This document shows positions 12,901 through 22,736 of a stretch of DNA of 64,000 nucleotides, in pieces; position 1 is the stretch's first letter, and each line of letters begins with the position of its first letter. The translations under genes were made by a program, and so were the position numbers. Origin of the DNA: Adiantum capillus-veneris (taxonomy: Eukaryota > Streptophyta > Polypodiopsida > Polypodiales > Pteridaceae); the NCBI GenBank assembly GCA_014529385.2, contig CM043942.1, positions 61,417,184 to 61,481,183 on the forward strand. Reading direction: 5' to 3'. A model generated the notes under the pieces. That model was not told where the DNA came from. It did no database searches and worked only from the letters and a program-made list of their open reading frames with translations.

Positions 12901-13024
12901 TGTGGACATATTGGAGGTGTAATGCCCAATGTGCGACCAATCAACCACGTCCACCAGCGCTTATTTCTCACACAAGCTTAGCCATTTCTCTTTCTCAAAG
13001 CCCGCCAACCGACTTAATGATCAT
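9976..13024 (-). pseudogene. LINE (plant L1-type) ORF2 relic, RT to zf-RVT part
   Basis: Read from 13024 downward. First, the end of the endonuclease (VVDWSHIGHYTSN, then RLFLTISIASI). Then the endonuclease-RT linker in 12836-12334 (LFKDPLFKNIL, KKVCEEYQKQIKDEVDLL). Then RT motifs: FKELWEDL and IKPIPKN (12083-11950), ITMIIVTYQIIAKVDAI, the GVFEVKRSIKQGFHLALLLF box, and LFVNDSLIFLK, which stands at the usual FADD position (11574-11390). A C-terminal FLWKVLWGAIPIRVKILA block (10220-10150) matches the zf-RVT domain. Stops and frameshifts throughout make it dead. Its 5' endonuclease part continues beyond copia element A at 18377. Confidence 0.8.
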
Positions 13025-13251
13025 TGTTACCATATACATGTGGTAGTGATGTGTGTGAACACACTAGGACCGCCGGGGCATTTTTTCCCTCTTTAGGAAG
13101 TTTTTCCCCCCGAGCATTGTATATACGCCCATCACTCTAGGGCTATCTATCTTTCCATTGCACACTAAGTAACACACTCTCTATTGTGTGCCTTGAGCTT
13201 CCTTCCTCTTCTCCAAGCTGTGTGCATTTCTTTGCAACCCTAATTCCAACA
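13025..13251 (+). repeat. 5' LTR of copia element A
   Basis: 227 bp, starting TGTTACCATATACATG and ending CTAATTCCAACA. Same length as the 3' copy. Preceded by ATCAT. It should hold the element promoter; I did not identify a TATA box with confidence. Confidence 0.95.
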
Positions 13252-13253
13252 AT

Positions 13254-13265
13254 TGGTATCAGAGC
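13254..13265 (+). other. Primer-binding site, element A
   Basis: TGGTATCAGAGC, two bases after the LTR, complementary to the 3' end of initiator methionine tRNA. It primes minus-strand cDNA synthesis in this family. Confidence 0.9.
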
Positions 13266-13601
13266 AGGTTACGTCCTCTCGGAGCTTCTCTAGCACACGC
13301 CTGCTCACTTTCTCTGATTACAGTGAGGTTTGGCGAGCGTTCGCAGGTCGACAAATATTTTGGGTAAGCTCATAGAGCTTAGTCTGCTCAAATTTCTGAT
13401 TCGGGCTCATTTTGGCCTCCTTTTCCACTACAGGCAAGACTACAAAAGCAATTTCGTCATTTTGTGAAGAATTTTGTCAGTGCCGTTTTTTGCATAACAG
13501 GTGCCTTACACTCTTCTATGGTTTGTGCTATATAGCACGTGTTGTTTCCGCTCCGTTTCTCCTATTTTCGGGTAGTTTCAACATCAGGTGCAGCATTTAC
13601 C

Positions 13602-14057
13602 ATGGCTGAAAACAACACAGATGTCTTCAAGATGTTTGATGTTGAGGACAGGTTGGATGGGGACAATTACCCTATGTGGGCTTATATGATGCAACGCGTT
13701 CTTGTGTCAAAGGGCGTCTGGAATATTGTGCAGGGCATTGATGTACGTCCTGGTTCTGAGGATGTAAGCGATGTTGAGGATGTTGCAGGTCTTGCTGCAA
13801 GGATTGCTGCTATTAGAATTGTTTTGCCTACGGCAGAACAAGCTCGTTGGGATGTAAAGGATGCACAGGCTCATGCATTGATTGCGTTGTTTGTGAAGCG
13901 CACCATTGTTCCTCACATCCGTTCAGCAAAATCTGCAAAACAGGCTTGGGATATTTTGGCTAGTCTTTATGCAAGTCGCAATGTGGCTAAAATAGCTTTG
14001 CTGCGTAAAGAGCTGGAGTCGAAAATTATGCATAAGGAAGCTCAAGGCACACAATAG
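13602..14057 (+). pseudogene. copia gag, 5' part (element A)
   Basis: The frame opens at MAENNTDVFKMF and gives the copia gag fold: RLDGDNYPMWAYMM near residue 15, a KGVWNIVQG segment, then AHALIALFVKRTIVPHIR and AKQAWDILASLYASRN. The capsid domain is nearly complete to about residue 145. At about 14036 it runs into an inverted LTR fragment, and the open frame ends at 14057 after a few foreign codons. The start at 13602 fits the gag start better than the longer upstream in-frame ATG at 13539, which adds residues without family similarity. The zinc-knuckle end of gag resumes at about 14615. Confidence 0.85.
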
Positions 14058-14614
14058 AGTGTGTTACTTAGTGCGCAATGGAAAGATAGATAGCCCTAGA
14101 GTGATGGGCGTATATACAATGCTCGGGGGAAAAAACCTCCTAAAGAGGGAAAAAATGCCCCAACGGTCCTAGTGTGTTCACACACATCACTACCACATGT
14201 ATATGGTAACAAATCCCCCTTGGACTGATGTGATGAACGAGAGCTCGCACATGAGTAAAGGGAAGTGCCATGCCCTGAGGGCATGATCAGTCCACAAAGG
14301 GGAGTAAGCCCAAAGCTTTGCGAAAATCTGAATTCAAGCTTCTCACGAGACAATGCCTTTCTGAAAATATCTGCAAGGTTGTCCTGTGTTGGCATATAAG
14401 CCAAGCTGATCTCTCTTGCTGAGAGCCTCTCCCTGACATAGTGCTAATAAACCTCAATGTGCTTTGTGCGAGCATGAAAAACTGGGTTCCTCGCAACTGC
14501 CAATGCACTCTGACTGTTAGTGTCGATAGTGTTAAAAGCGTCCTGTCAAACACCCAAATCAGCCATAAGGCGTTTGAGCCATACACACTCAGCCATAGCT
14601 ATAAAGACTGCCCT
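14036..14614 (-). mobile_element. Inverted copia fragment (LTR start plus pol 3' end) inside gag
   Basis: 14036-14211 is the reverse complement of the first ~176 bp of this family's LTR, ending with the complement of TGTTACC at 14211. 14212-14614 is the reverse complement of the polypurine region and the RNase H end of pol, and corresponds to about 17750-18144 of element A. It therefore looks like the 3' end of a sister copy, joined in inverse orientation. A short match (ggaagctcaaggcac) at the left junction suggests microhomology joining. No target duplication is visible. It removes the middle of gag. Confidence 0.9.
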
Positions 14615-14925
14615 ACCACTTCTTATGGTTCTGTTGCAAGTGGCAAAACTTTTGTTCCTAATGCTTCTGCTAGCACCACTTTGTCTGGAAATTCTGGTGA
14701 TAAGGGAAAAAGACGATGCGTTGCCATTATTGTAAATCTAATGATCACTTGATCAAGTCGTGTCCTAAGTTGAAGGCCAAAGAGGCTAAGAAGAAAAGGG
14801 TGGTTCCACTGCAAATGCTGGTTCCACTACGAATGCAGTCATTGTTGACTCTTCTGTGAAAGGAGATTGTGTTACTGATGTTGATGCAAAATGGGCTTTT
14901 AGCTTAGAGTGCACTTACAATCCTG
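14615..14925 (+). pseudogene. copia gag 3' part with zinc knuckle (element A)
   Basis: After the inverted insert the plus strand resumes with a serine/threonine-rich linker and then CHYCKSNDHLIKSC, a CX2CX4HX4C zinc knuckle (about 14716-14757), followed by a lysine-rich tail. This is the nucleocapsid end of gag. Frame changes separate it from both the capsid part and the protease part. Confidence 0.75.
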
Positions 14926-15420
14926 TTGTCCATGATGCATGCTTGTCAGTTGCTGCAGATTCACATGTGTGGTATTTCGACAATGGTGCTACATGAATTG
15001 TTCACCTCTCTCGAGTCTGTCCCTCATGGGAATTCAGTCACTTGTGCCAACAATGCCTCTTCTTCGATTCACGGAATTGGAAAGATTGTGCTTACTACTG
15101 CAGATGGCATTTTCTTCACATTTGTTGATGCACTTTATGTACCTAGGATCAAGAAGAATCTCTTGTCTCTATCCGCACTTGCTAGACTTGAACTTGTAGT
15201 CAAGTTTGTGGATGACAGATGTACAGTTCATGATCTTAGTTTTGGTGATGAAATTGTTGCATCTGGCCTTTTGTGCCGTGGGCTGTATAAGCTCACTTTG
15301 TATGACAAGTGTGGACAAAATTTTGCAAATGTTGTTGCAGATTCAAGGGCTATTTCAGATCCAAAACTTTGGCATGCACGTATTGGTCATCTGAATTTTT
15401 TCAGTTTGCTGCGTCTGTAA
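14926..15420 (+). pseudogene. copia protease and pre-integrase (element A)
   Basis: HVWYFDNGAT at about 14965-14994 stands where the sister copy at 60.3 kb has HVWYFDSGAT. The catalytic DSG motif is therefore DNG here, and a stop follows at once. After a frame change, SVTCANNASSSIHG and DALYVPRIKKNLLSLSAL give the rest of the protease. LWHARIGHLNF begins the GAG-pre-integrase zinc-binding module. A stop at 15418-15420 (TAA) ends the frame. The aspartic protease normally cuts the element polyprotein; this copy cannot. Confidence 0.8.
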
Positions 15421-15429
15421 AAATTTGAT

Positions 15430-16352
15430 ATGGTTGCTTCTTTGCCGCCTCTTGAAGCACCTATCAAACATGTTTGTGAAGGCTGTATTTTGGGTAAGAT
15501 GCAGCATTCTAAGTTTCCAAAGGATGGCTCAGTTCAGGCCACATGCAGGTTGCAGCTTGTGCATAGTGATGTTTGTGAGCCCATGCAAACTCCGTCCTTG
15601 GGAAATTACCTTTACTTCGTGACTCTCATTGATGATTAATCCAGGCATGCATGGGTATTTCCGCTTAAAGCGAAGTCTGAAGTTTTTATGTGCTTCAAAA
15701 AATTTCTGGCTATGGCTGAAAATGTCTCGAAATGTACTATGGGCACCCTCCGTTCTGGTCGAGGGGGGAGTATATGTCTCATGAATTCAATGCATTTCTG
15801 GCTAGTCATGGGATAAAACACCAATGTATAGTGCCATATACACCTCAAAATGGTGTTGCTGAGAGGAAAAATAGGTCACTTACGAAAATGGCACGGTGTA
15901 TGGTCAAAAGTCAAGCTTTGGCGCATTCTTTTTGGCTTGCGGGCATCATGTGCGCCACTTATGTACTAAACAAGTGTCCTACAAAAGCTTTGCAGTCTAT
16001 TACTCCATATGAAGCATGGCATGATAGAAAGCCTTCTATTGAGCACATGCGTGTTTTTGGCTGTTTGGCATATGCTTTGGTGCCACAAACACAACACAGA
16101 AAATTGGATGATAAGGCTGTCAAATGCATTTTTGTTGGTTATAGTGCTGAAAGAAAAGGTTACAGGTTGTATCATGCGCAAACAACACGTATTCTGGTTT
16201 CACGGGATGTAGTGTTTGTGGAAGATTTTGTTCAGCCCTTGTTGTCATGTACTAGAGACAGTAATGTAAGATCACAGAACATTTATGACATTTTATTGCC
16301 ACTTTTCAGTGGTGGAAATACGAATGTAAGTTCCAATGAGGCAAATGTATAG
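15430..16352 (+). pseudogene. copia integrase (element A)
   Basis: The HVCEGCILGKMQ zinc-binding end of the N-terminal module (about 15470-15505) is followed by the core. LVHSDVCEPMQ carries the first catalytic Asp. The second Asp region reads LRSGRGG, where the sister copy has a DREGEY-type motif, so Asp is replaced by Gly and the frame then shifts. NGVAERKNRSL keeps the catalytic Glu (about 15850). The C-terminal part (ATYVLNKCPTKAL, VFGCLAYALVP, KCIFVGYSAERKGYRLY) runs in frame to 16352. The core catalyses cDNA insertion in active elements. It is defective here by frameshift, by stop (15637-15639) and by loss of one catalytic residue. Confidence 0.85.
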
Positions 16353-16355
16353 CCT

Positions 16356-18071
16356 ATGGGGGTTTCTGAAAATGTTACAGATCAGCCTATTACTAATGCA
16401 GATGTACATGATGTACTTGATGAGAAAAGGGTTGAAAATGAGCAGGCTAGAGGTATGCCAAAATGGCTGGTGCACACTTTGCGTGACAGTAAATTGGATG
16501 CACCTTTGTCTAGTCGTAGTTGTTCAGGCTCTCACCATGCATCTTATGCATCAGATTGTTATGCTTTGGCTGTGTCTAGCTTACATGATGTTGAGGAGCC
16601 TCTGTCTTTTGATGAAGCACAGAATTCAAAAAATTGGATGGCTGCCATGCAATTAGAATATGATGCACTTATAGAAAATGACACATGGACTTTATGTGAT
16701 TTGCCTCCTGGCAAAAAGGCCATTGGTATGAAGTGGGTTTACAAGTTGAAACGCAAGCCGGATGGTGAGATCGATCGCCATAAGGCTCGACTTGTTGCAA
16801 AGGGTTATGCACAGCAAAAAGGCATAGATTATGAAGAGACCTTTGATGTACATCAATCAACCATTGTTACTGCTTTCTTGAATGGTGACATATTTGAGGA
16901 AGTTTATGTAACGCAACCTCGCGGTTTTGTCATAAAAGGACAAGAGGACAAAGTGTGCAGATGTAAGAAGGCTTTGTATGGGTTGAAGCAATCTCCTCGT
17001 GTTTGGTATCAGAAAGCTGACACTCATTTGGTCAAACGAGGCTTTCATAACAGTCCAACAGAAAGCACATTGTATGTAAAGCGTGAGGGTGATGTACTTT
17101 TCATTGTGGTTCTTTATGTCGATGATTTGTTGATCACTGGACCAAATGAGAGACATATTGCTGAATTTAAGGCTGATTTGAATGCTACCTCCAAGATGAA
17201 AGATTCGAGGTTGTTGCATCATTACTTGGGTATACAGTTTAAACCGTGTGATTGTGGCATTGCCTTGTGTCAGAAAAGTTACATAGAGACATTGCTATGT
17301 AAGTTTGGACTTGAGGATTGCAAACCTATTTCCACTCCCATGGAAACAGGTTTAAAGTTGAGTCTACATGATGCTGGTGATCCTGCTGATGTCACTCTTT
17401 ATCAAATTGTTGTTGGCTGCCTCATCTATGTATGCAACACGAGGCCAGATATTCAGTTTGCAGCCTCACAGGTCAACAGCTTTATGCATAGCCCAGGGTC
17501 AAAGCATTGGCAGGCTATCAAAAGGATTTTCCGCTACCTTAGTGGCACTTTACATCTTGGCTTGTTTTATCCCAAGGGGGGATCATTGCCGCCAGACTTA
17601 CATGCTTTTTCGGACTCAGATTGGGCTGGTTGTTTTGACACGCGAGTGTCCACAAGTGGTTTTTGTTTCATGCTTGGCAGTTCATGTATATCATGGTTGA
17701 GCAAGAAGCAACCTATTGTGGCCACTTCGAGTTGTGGGGCTGAGTACAGGGCAGTCTTCACAGCTACGATTGAGTGTGTATGTCTCAGATGCCTTATGGC
17801 TGATTTGGGTGTTGGACAGGACACTACTAACACTATCTACACTCATAGTCAGAGTGCATTGGCAATTGCAAGGAGCCCAATTTTTCATGCTCGCACAAAG
17901 CACATTGAGGTGCATTACCACTATGTCAGGGAGAGGCTCTTAGCAGGAGAGATCAGCTTGGCTTATGTGCCAACACAAGACAACCTTGCAGATCTTTTCA
18001 CAAAGGCATTGTCTCGTGAGAAGCTTGAAGCTTTCCGCAAAGCTTTGGGCTTACTCCCCTTTGTGGACTGA
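16356..18071 (+). pseudogene. copia reverse transcriptase and RNase H (element A)
   Basis: A 571-codon frame holds RT from about residue 95 ([19 protein letters not shown]), [13 protein letters not shown], and [18 protein letters not shown]. The catalytic YVDD is at 17113-17124. RNase H follows, with AFSDSDWAG (about 17605-17630), [10 protein letters not shown], and the end motif [13 protein letters not shown] to [10 protein letters not shown]. About 28 residues are missing right after EETF: the sister copy at 62.2 kb has a full segment with MTTVHFLCALVAHFGWDV there, while A jumps straight to DVHQS. The reading frame is kept, but a conserved RT core segment is gone, so activity is unlikely. 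The stop at 18069-18071 precedes the polypurine tract by 65 bp. Confidence 0.9.
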
Positions 18072-18144
18072 TCATGCCCTCAGGGCATGGCACTTCCCTT
18101 GACTCATGTTCCAGCTCTCGTTCACTGCATCACTCCAGGGGGGT

Positions 18145-18371
18145 TGTTACCATATACATGTGGTAAGAATGTGTGTGAACACACTAGGACCGCAAGCGCA
18201 TATTTTCCCTCTTTAGGAGGTTTTTTCCCCCGAGCATTGTATATACGCCCGTCACTCTAGGGCTATACATCTTTCCATTGCACACTAAGTAACACACTCT
18301 CTATTGTGTGCCTTGAGCTTCCTTTGTCGTCTCCAAGCTGTGTGTGTTTCTCTGCAACCCTAATTCCAACA
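18145..18371 (+). repeat. 3' LTR of copia element A
   Basis: 227 bp, preceded by the polypurine run AGGGGGG (18137-18143), ends CTAATTCCAACA and is followed by ATCAT. It differs from the 5' copy at about 18 positions by my count. Confidence 0.95.
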
Positions 18372-18376
18372 ATCAT

Positions 18377-18540
18377 GTTCATGTCCTTTCTATCATCCAC
18401 CATATTTAAGTTCCCTATCAAGAACCATTCACCTCAATAGGGGTGTTTATAACATACATCCACAATGTGGCTCTATTCTTGGCATCACAATACTATTTTG
18501 ATGTAGTTCTATTTTGTTTTTACTATCTCATGTGAAATGA
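18377..18540 (-). pseudogene. LINE endonuclease fragment, 5' continuation
   Basis: The minus strand reads WFLIGNLNMVDDRKDMNM next to the target duplication (18385-18440). This matches the W..GDFN.V motif of the apurinic-type endonuclease of plant L1 LINEs, with D of GDFN changed to N-L-N. It is the upstream continuation of the relic at 9976-13024 and shows that copia A inserted into this LINE. Sequence upstream of about 18540 no longer matches. Confidence 0.7.
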
Positions 18541-20172
18541 TGTTCTTATCATTTATGAATGGCACTTTTCTCTTTCCACCCTAACCCTAACAAGTGGTAG
18601 CAGAGTTTAAAGGGGTATTTACCTCTTAGTTTAGCAATGTAGCTAATCAATCTACTCCTTCTAGTTAATACTTTAATCTTCTATGTGTGGGGCAAGTTCC
18701 TAGTGATCCAATGAGCCACTACCCTCCAAAGATTGAATGGAGTTAACTAGGACAATTAGGTCCAATATCCACCATTTCATTTGTATTCCAATAATCCTTC
18801 CATGATAACCTTTTAATTGCATTGTAATTGATTGGATTTGATGGAGTAGCTTTATTCCCATTGATTTATTGGATGGAAATTAAGTTGTATTAATCATTTG
18901 AGTTGCACTTTGGATAATCTTGTATTCAATTCAATGTAGATCTTCTCATTCTCAATTACTCTCCTTCTAGAACAATTTTAGTTGCATTAATTATGTGTGA
19001 AAAATACTCTTGCCATCGCCTTTCATATGACCTCCTAACCTCATTGCTTGGACATCGTCGGCCCACTTACTCAAGCCTTGAATCCTTGCTACATTTAGGC
19101 ATGTGTGGCAATGTGGGATCTTGCATCCTATATTTGTTGTGATAGTTCATGGACAACCTCACCATCTATTTAAAAAAGTGAGGAAACTCAGGCAAACCTC
19201 ACATAAGCCGATGAAGTTTGAATTTGGATCTAGTGTCAAGATTTTTTGTGATTGCTAGCCCCTCTTTATTTAACTTGTAAGGCTCATAAATAGTCTCCTT
19301 TAGAGGTGGGTTTGCAAGTCCCCCCTTCTTGGGGAACCGCAAAGATATTAAAATACTGATTCTCAAACACATGATCATTCCCACTACATAATGGTGGTAT
19401 TGTCCTTGCAAGGAAATTACCGCACATGCAGATGGCAAGAAACCAATGCGACATATCTAAAACACTATGGATGTGCACGCCAACTTATTGTTGTTGGCTA
19501 GATTATGGACAGGATGTGTTTCAAAGTTCATTATCTAGGAAATTTTGGATGTCATGTGCTCAGTTCACAAATGGGGATTCTTGGATGTAGTGTGGTCTAT
19601 AGTTCAATTTTCTATGAGGCATCTACTAATGCTCAAGATTGCATTCTTCTCAAGTGACACGTTGAGAATAGAAAATATCCAACATGACAATTGTTGTTGG
19701 AGTGTCCATGGTAGCTTCTTCAATAACTTGGTCTCACTATTTATGTCCACTATGAGCTACATAGAGGGTATTAAAGTTCATAGCATCTCAAGTGAACAGC
19801 CCAATGTGATCCCAATATTTATTTTGGCTTTAGGTATTTATTTACTTATTTGGCAAAAAAGTTTAAGCAATAGTTTGCAAAGGTGAGTATATAAGCACAC
19901 CTAGCCCCCATTGTAAAATATACTAGTTCATTGCAAACGTTGGTTGGCCCTCTCCTTGGTTCAATGCTTCATTATCCTCAACTTTGACACAATGTGGTGC
20001 ACAATGGGTGGAAAAGGGATAGAAAAAATCAAAGATTTTGTTTTCATATTTTCCTTGTCGTTGGTCTAGGAGTAGTTGTGGTTTCTCTGTCAAGCAGAAA
20101 ACTTGTAATCCTATGACTCTCAAGACTGGGTCTGAGCTCAAGGTTGGTGTATCTTTTTGATGTTCTTAATAC
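18541..20172. other. Stretch without a gene; possible old LTR end
   Basis: At 18583-18606 the string ctaaccctaacaagtggtag is followed by cagag. It looks like an LTR end plus a decayed initiator-Met primer site (TGGTAGCAGAG), but no partner LTR or gag follows. The rest, to 20172, has only short open frames with no family motif. The last part may be the body of the LINE whose 3' end is at 20173. Confidence 0.35.
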
Positions 20173-20215
20173 TATCCACTCACAATTGTGAGTTTTGCAA
20201 AAAAAAAAAAAAAAA
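20173..20215 (+). mobile_element. LINE 3' end with poly(A)
   Basis: atccactcacaattgtgag followed by ttttgc and 16 A residues. The ctcacaattgtgag core is a perfect palindrome. The same end occurs at 49681-49710 and, inverted, at 53998-54040, which defines it as the 3' terminus of one LINE family. How far this copy extends upstream is unclear. Confidence 0.7.
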
Positions 20216-20309
20216 TTCATATGTGAAAAACCTTTTTTTTTTTTTTCCCAACAATGAAGAAAAATTGAACGGCATTAGTCAAAGTGACTCAAGCACCTTC
20301 CATAACCTA

Positions 20310-20440
20310 TCAAAAACCATAACCATAACCATTCAGAAACCAGAACTATAACCATAACCATAGCTAAAACAAGAACCATAACCATGATCATAACCATAGC
20401 TAAAAGAACCATCACCCTAACCATAATAAAGAGCTAAAAT
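20310..20440 (-). repeat. CCATAA-rich copy of the dispersed TTATGG repeat
   Basis: Repeated ccataa/aaccat words. On the minus strand it reads ttatggttatgatcatgg and ttttagctatgg, the same phrases as at 5759-5830. Confidence 0.55.
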
Positions 20441-20777
20441 GCTAACCATTTTGGTATTTCACTTAAATATTTCAAATTCTTATGAATTTTATGGTAGCTC
20501 AGTCTATTTTTTTGCAAGATAGCCCATATTTTCAATGGTTAATGAGGAAAAATTACCCAAAAATGGATAAAATGCCCACCAAAAAGCCACCCTAATTTGT
20601 TCAAGATAGCTAGTAGAAGTATAGCAAGAAAAAAAAAATGAACTACATAAGTCCTCAGTAAAGCATTGCATTCAGGGTGCATGTGGACCATTGGATAAGT
20701 CTTGCTGATTAGTGCCACGTAGCAAGCTAATGATGACAAACCTTTTGTTTTTACTATTTTTTGTAGGCCCTTGTGAG

Positions 20778-21652
20778 TGTTGGGATCCTTGTGAGAGGGA
20801 ACTTTTTCGCGCGCGCCGGCGGTCCCTCCTTGCCCCTAGCGCCCCCACATGGGCTGTCCCTCATGCGGCCCGGCGGTCCATGTTCCCATTTCTAACCTAA
20901 CTCCCGCTAACCTAACTTCCCACCGTGGACGGCACTTGAGGGGGACCGTTTGGTGAATTGCCCCTCTCCGCGGCCATGCTCCCCGCGGGCCAACATGACG
21001 ACTCGTGGACCCGTCGCTCCCGTGGACAAAACACGACTCCGGGAGCCCCCGAAAGACGTTATGCAAGTGAGAGCCCCGCTTGGGCCGTGGCTGGGTCCCC
21101 GGGGGTCCCGTGGTCCAAAACGGCCCGGGACGCACCCGCGGGGCCGTTTCGGCACTTTGATCAGTTTTTGGAACCGCGGCTCCTTGACGGGACCGACGGT
21201 GATTACTTGAGAGGGATTTCTACCTCAAGGCCATGGGGCTTGGGTGGTATGCCTGAGCGCCCCGAATTAAAGGACTTATATGGGAGTAGTACTCCACTCT
21301 TGGTGAACCGTGCGCATCCTGTCGGGTAGCGAAGAGGGGGCCGGTTGTTCAACCGGAGCCGGGGTGGCAGTCCTCACGTCCATAAAACCATCTATCCATT
21401 CTAGGTTGGAGTTAGGTTAACCCAGTCTTCAGAGGCGCCGGAGGGGCCTCCGTCCCTTTTTGTAATCAACTTTTTGAATCAATACAAAGCGCCCGTCACG
21501 GGCTTGTTTCTACAAATCTTGTCTCGCGCGTCCCTTTGAAATACTTGCTCAACTTGTTGTGAAGTCGGCTAACTTGTGTTCAGGTGAAGGATCGGCGAAC
21601 GCGCGCGGCCCCTAAGTCCCATTTACGGGCCGCTCTCCAGGGTCCCGTAACA
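20778..21652 (+). repeat. 5' LTR of element B
   Basis: 875 bp, TG...CA ends, GC-rich with gcgcgcgccggcgg near the start. Contains caatacaaagcgcccgtcac about 170 bp before its end, in a position suited to a transcript 3' or 5' region, but no promoter is proven. Preceded by GTGAG. Confidence 0.96.
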
Positions 21653-21654
21653 CT

Positions 21655-21666
21655 TGGTATCAGAGC
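21655..21666 (+). other. Primer-binding site, element B
   Basis: TGGTATCAGAGC, two bases after the LTR, of initiator-Met tRNA type. Confidence 0.92.
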
Positions 21667-21686
21667 TAGAAAATCAAAGCTAGTCT

Positions 21687-22736
21687 ATGCCTAACAGAGG
21701 GGCACAAAGACCCGCCGAAAGTGACTCCAGTAGCACTCCCCTACCCGCTGCAAGATTGGAAGAAATCGCAGCGGACGGTGTAATTGACTCTTGGGAGTAT
21801 TCCAGGTGCATACGTTCGCAAGGGAGACTACAACGCCTAGACCCTATCAACGAAGCCGGGCCAGAGTTTGAGTCCGCGCCTTCGTCACCCAACACGATGA
21901 GTCACGCAGATGGAGACTCATTTCATGGGGAGAGGAACGACCCTCCCCGTGATGACAGAATGGATAGGTGGTAGGCTATACTAGAGTCTCAAGCCGCGCT
22001 GGTCCAACAGCTCGTACAGGTAAGTCTGTTGAATGCTCAGAATGCCACAGCAGACAAAGGAAAAGGACCGGCAAGCATGTCAGGAGCTCCCGCGAGTGGG
22101 AGTGATGGGATGGGAAGCTTCAAGCCTATCAAGCCCACTCCCTACTCGGGCCAACGGGAATCACTGATACTAGAGAAATGGATCCGCGACACAGAGAGCT
22201 TCTACCGCACCAGCAAAATGGAAGAACACTTATGGACATCCGTGGTGTCTCATTTCTTAGCAGAGGATGCCTACAGTTGGTTCCTTCTAGAAGAGAGGAA
22301 AAACCCCTACATGTCATGGACCCGCCTCAAGGCTGAGATGCGGGACTACTTCGTTCCGAAGAATGAAGACTTCAGACACTTAGACGAATGGAGGGCCATC
22401 ACCCAATGCGAAAGCAAGTTGCAGGAGTATGTGTCCAAATACAGGCAGTCCATGCTGAAAGTGGAACAGATGACTTGGGAGAGAGTGAGACTCCATGGTT
22501 TCCTCTATGGGCTCAAAGACTGCGCCCGTAGGGAGATCGAAAAGCAGAATCCTGTCGACTACATGGCAGCGCTGGCCATGGCAGAAAGGCTAGTGGACTC
22601 CGACTTGCGCCGAAAGGGGGCCACCGACACAAAGTCTGGGGGAAGTGGGAATACCCCTTCCAACTCAAAAAAAAATCAGTCTTTAGCCGGGCCTCAAAGA
22701 AGTGAGCCCGCAGGCAGCTTGTCAAACCAGCCCTGA
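21687..22736 (+). pseudogene. gag region of element B
   Basis: The frame opens with MPNRGAQRPAESDSS, is cut by TAG at 21972-21974, and continues in the same frame through an acidic/Ser linker. The capsid domain lies at about 22110-22600: KPTPYSGQRESLILEKWI, a WTSVVSHFLAEDAYSWF helix, and SWTRLKAEMRDYFVPKNEDF. At 22734-22736 TGA interrupts the tail; the frame then continues into the zinc knuckle CRNCGGPHWDNDC (22866-22910) of the next open segment. Both stops sit where CAG or CGA codons would be plausible, which fits C-to-T change in methylated DNA (inference). Otherwise the capsid looks intact. Confidence 0.9.

Larger units (their letters stand above)
13025..18371 (+). mobile_element. Ty1-copia LTR retrotransposon A (complete ends, defective)
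   Basis: Two 227-bp LTRs (TGTTACC...CCAACA) bound the element, and the 5-bp target duplication ATCAT lies at 13020-13024 and 18372-18376. A primer-binding site TGGTATCAGAGC (initiator-Met tRNA type) follows the 5' LTR and a G-rich polypurine tract precedes the 3' LTR. The domain order gag, protease, integrase, RT, RNase H is copia. I count about 18 substitutions between the LTRs (around 8%), so the insertion is old. Coding damage includes an inverted fragment in gag, a changed protease motif, a broken integrase, and a deletion in RT. It sits inside the endonuclease part of the LINE relic. Confidence 0.95.

Noticed and set aside
18583-18606. Start of another copia element (decayed primer site)
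   Set aside because: TGGTAGCAGAG resembles a primer-binding site, but no LTR pair and no gag follow. Kept only as a remark.
20836-21329. GC-rich overlapping ORFs on both strands, repeated at 26838-27212
   Set aside because: They lie within the LTRs of element B and are open because of high GC. No family motif.
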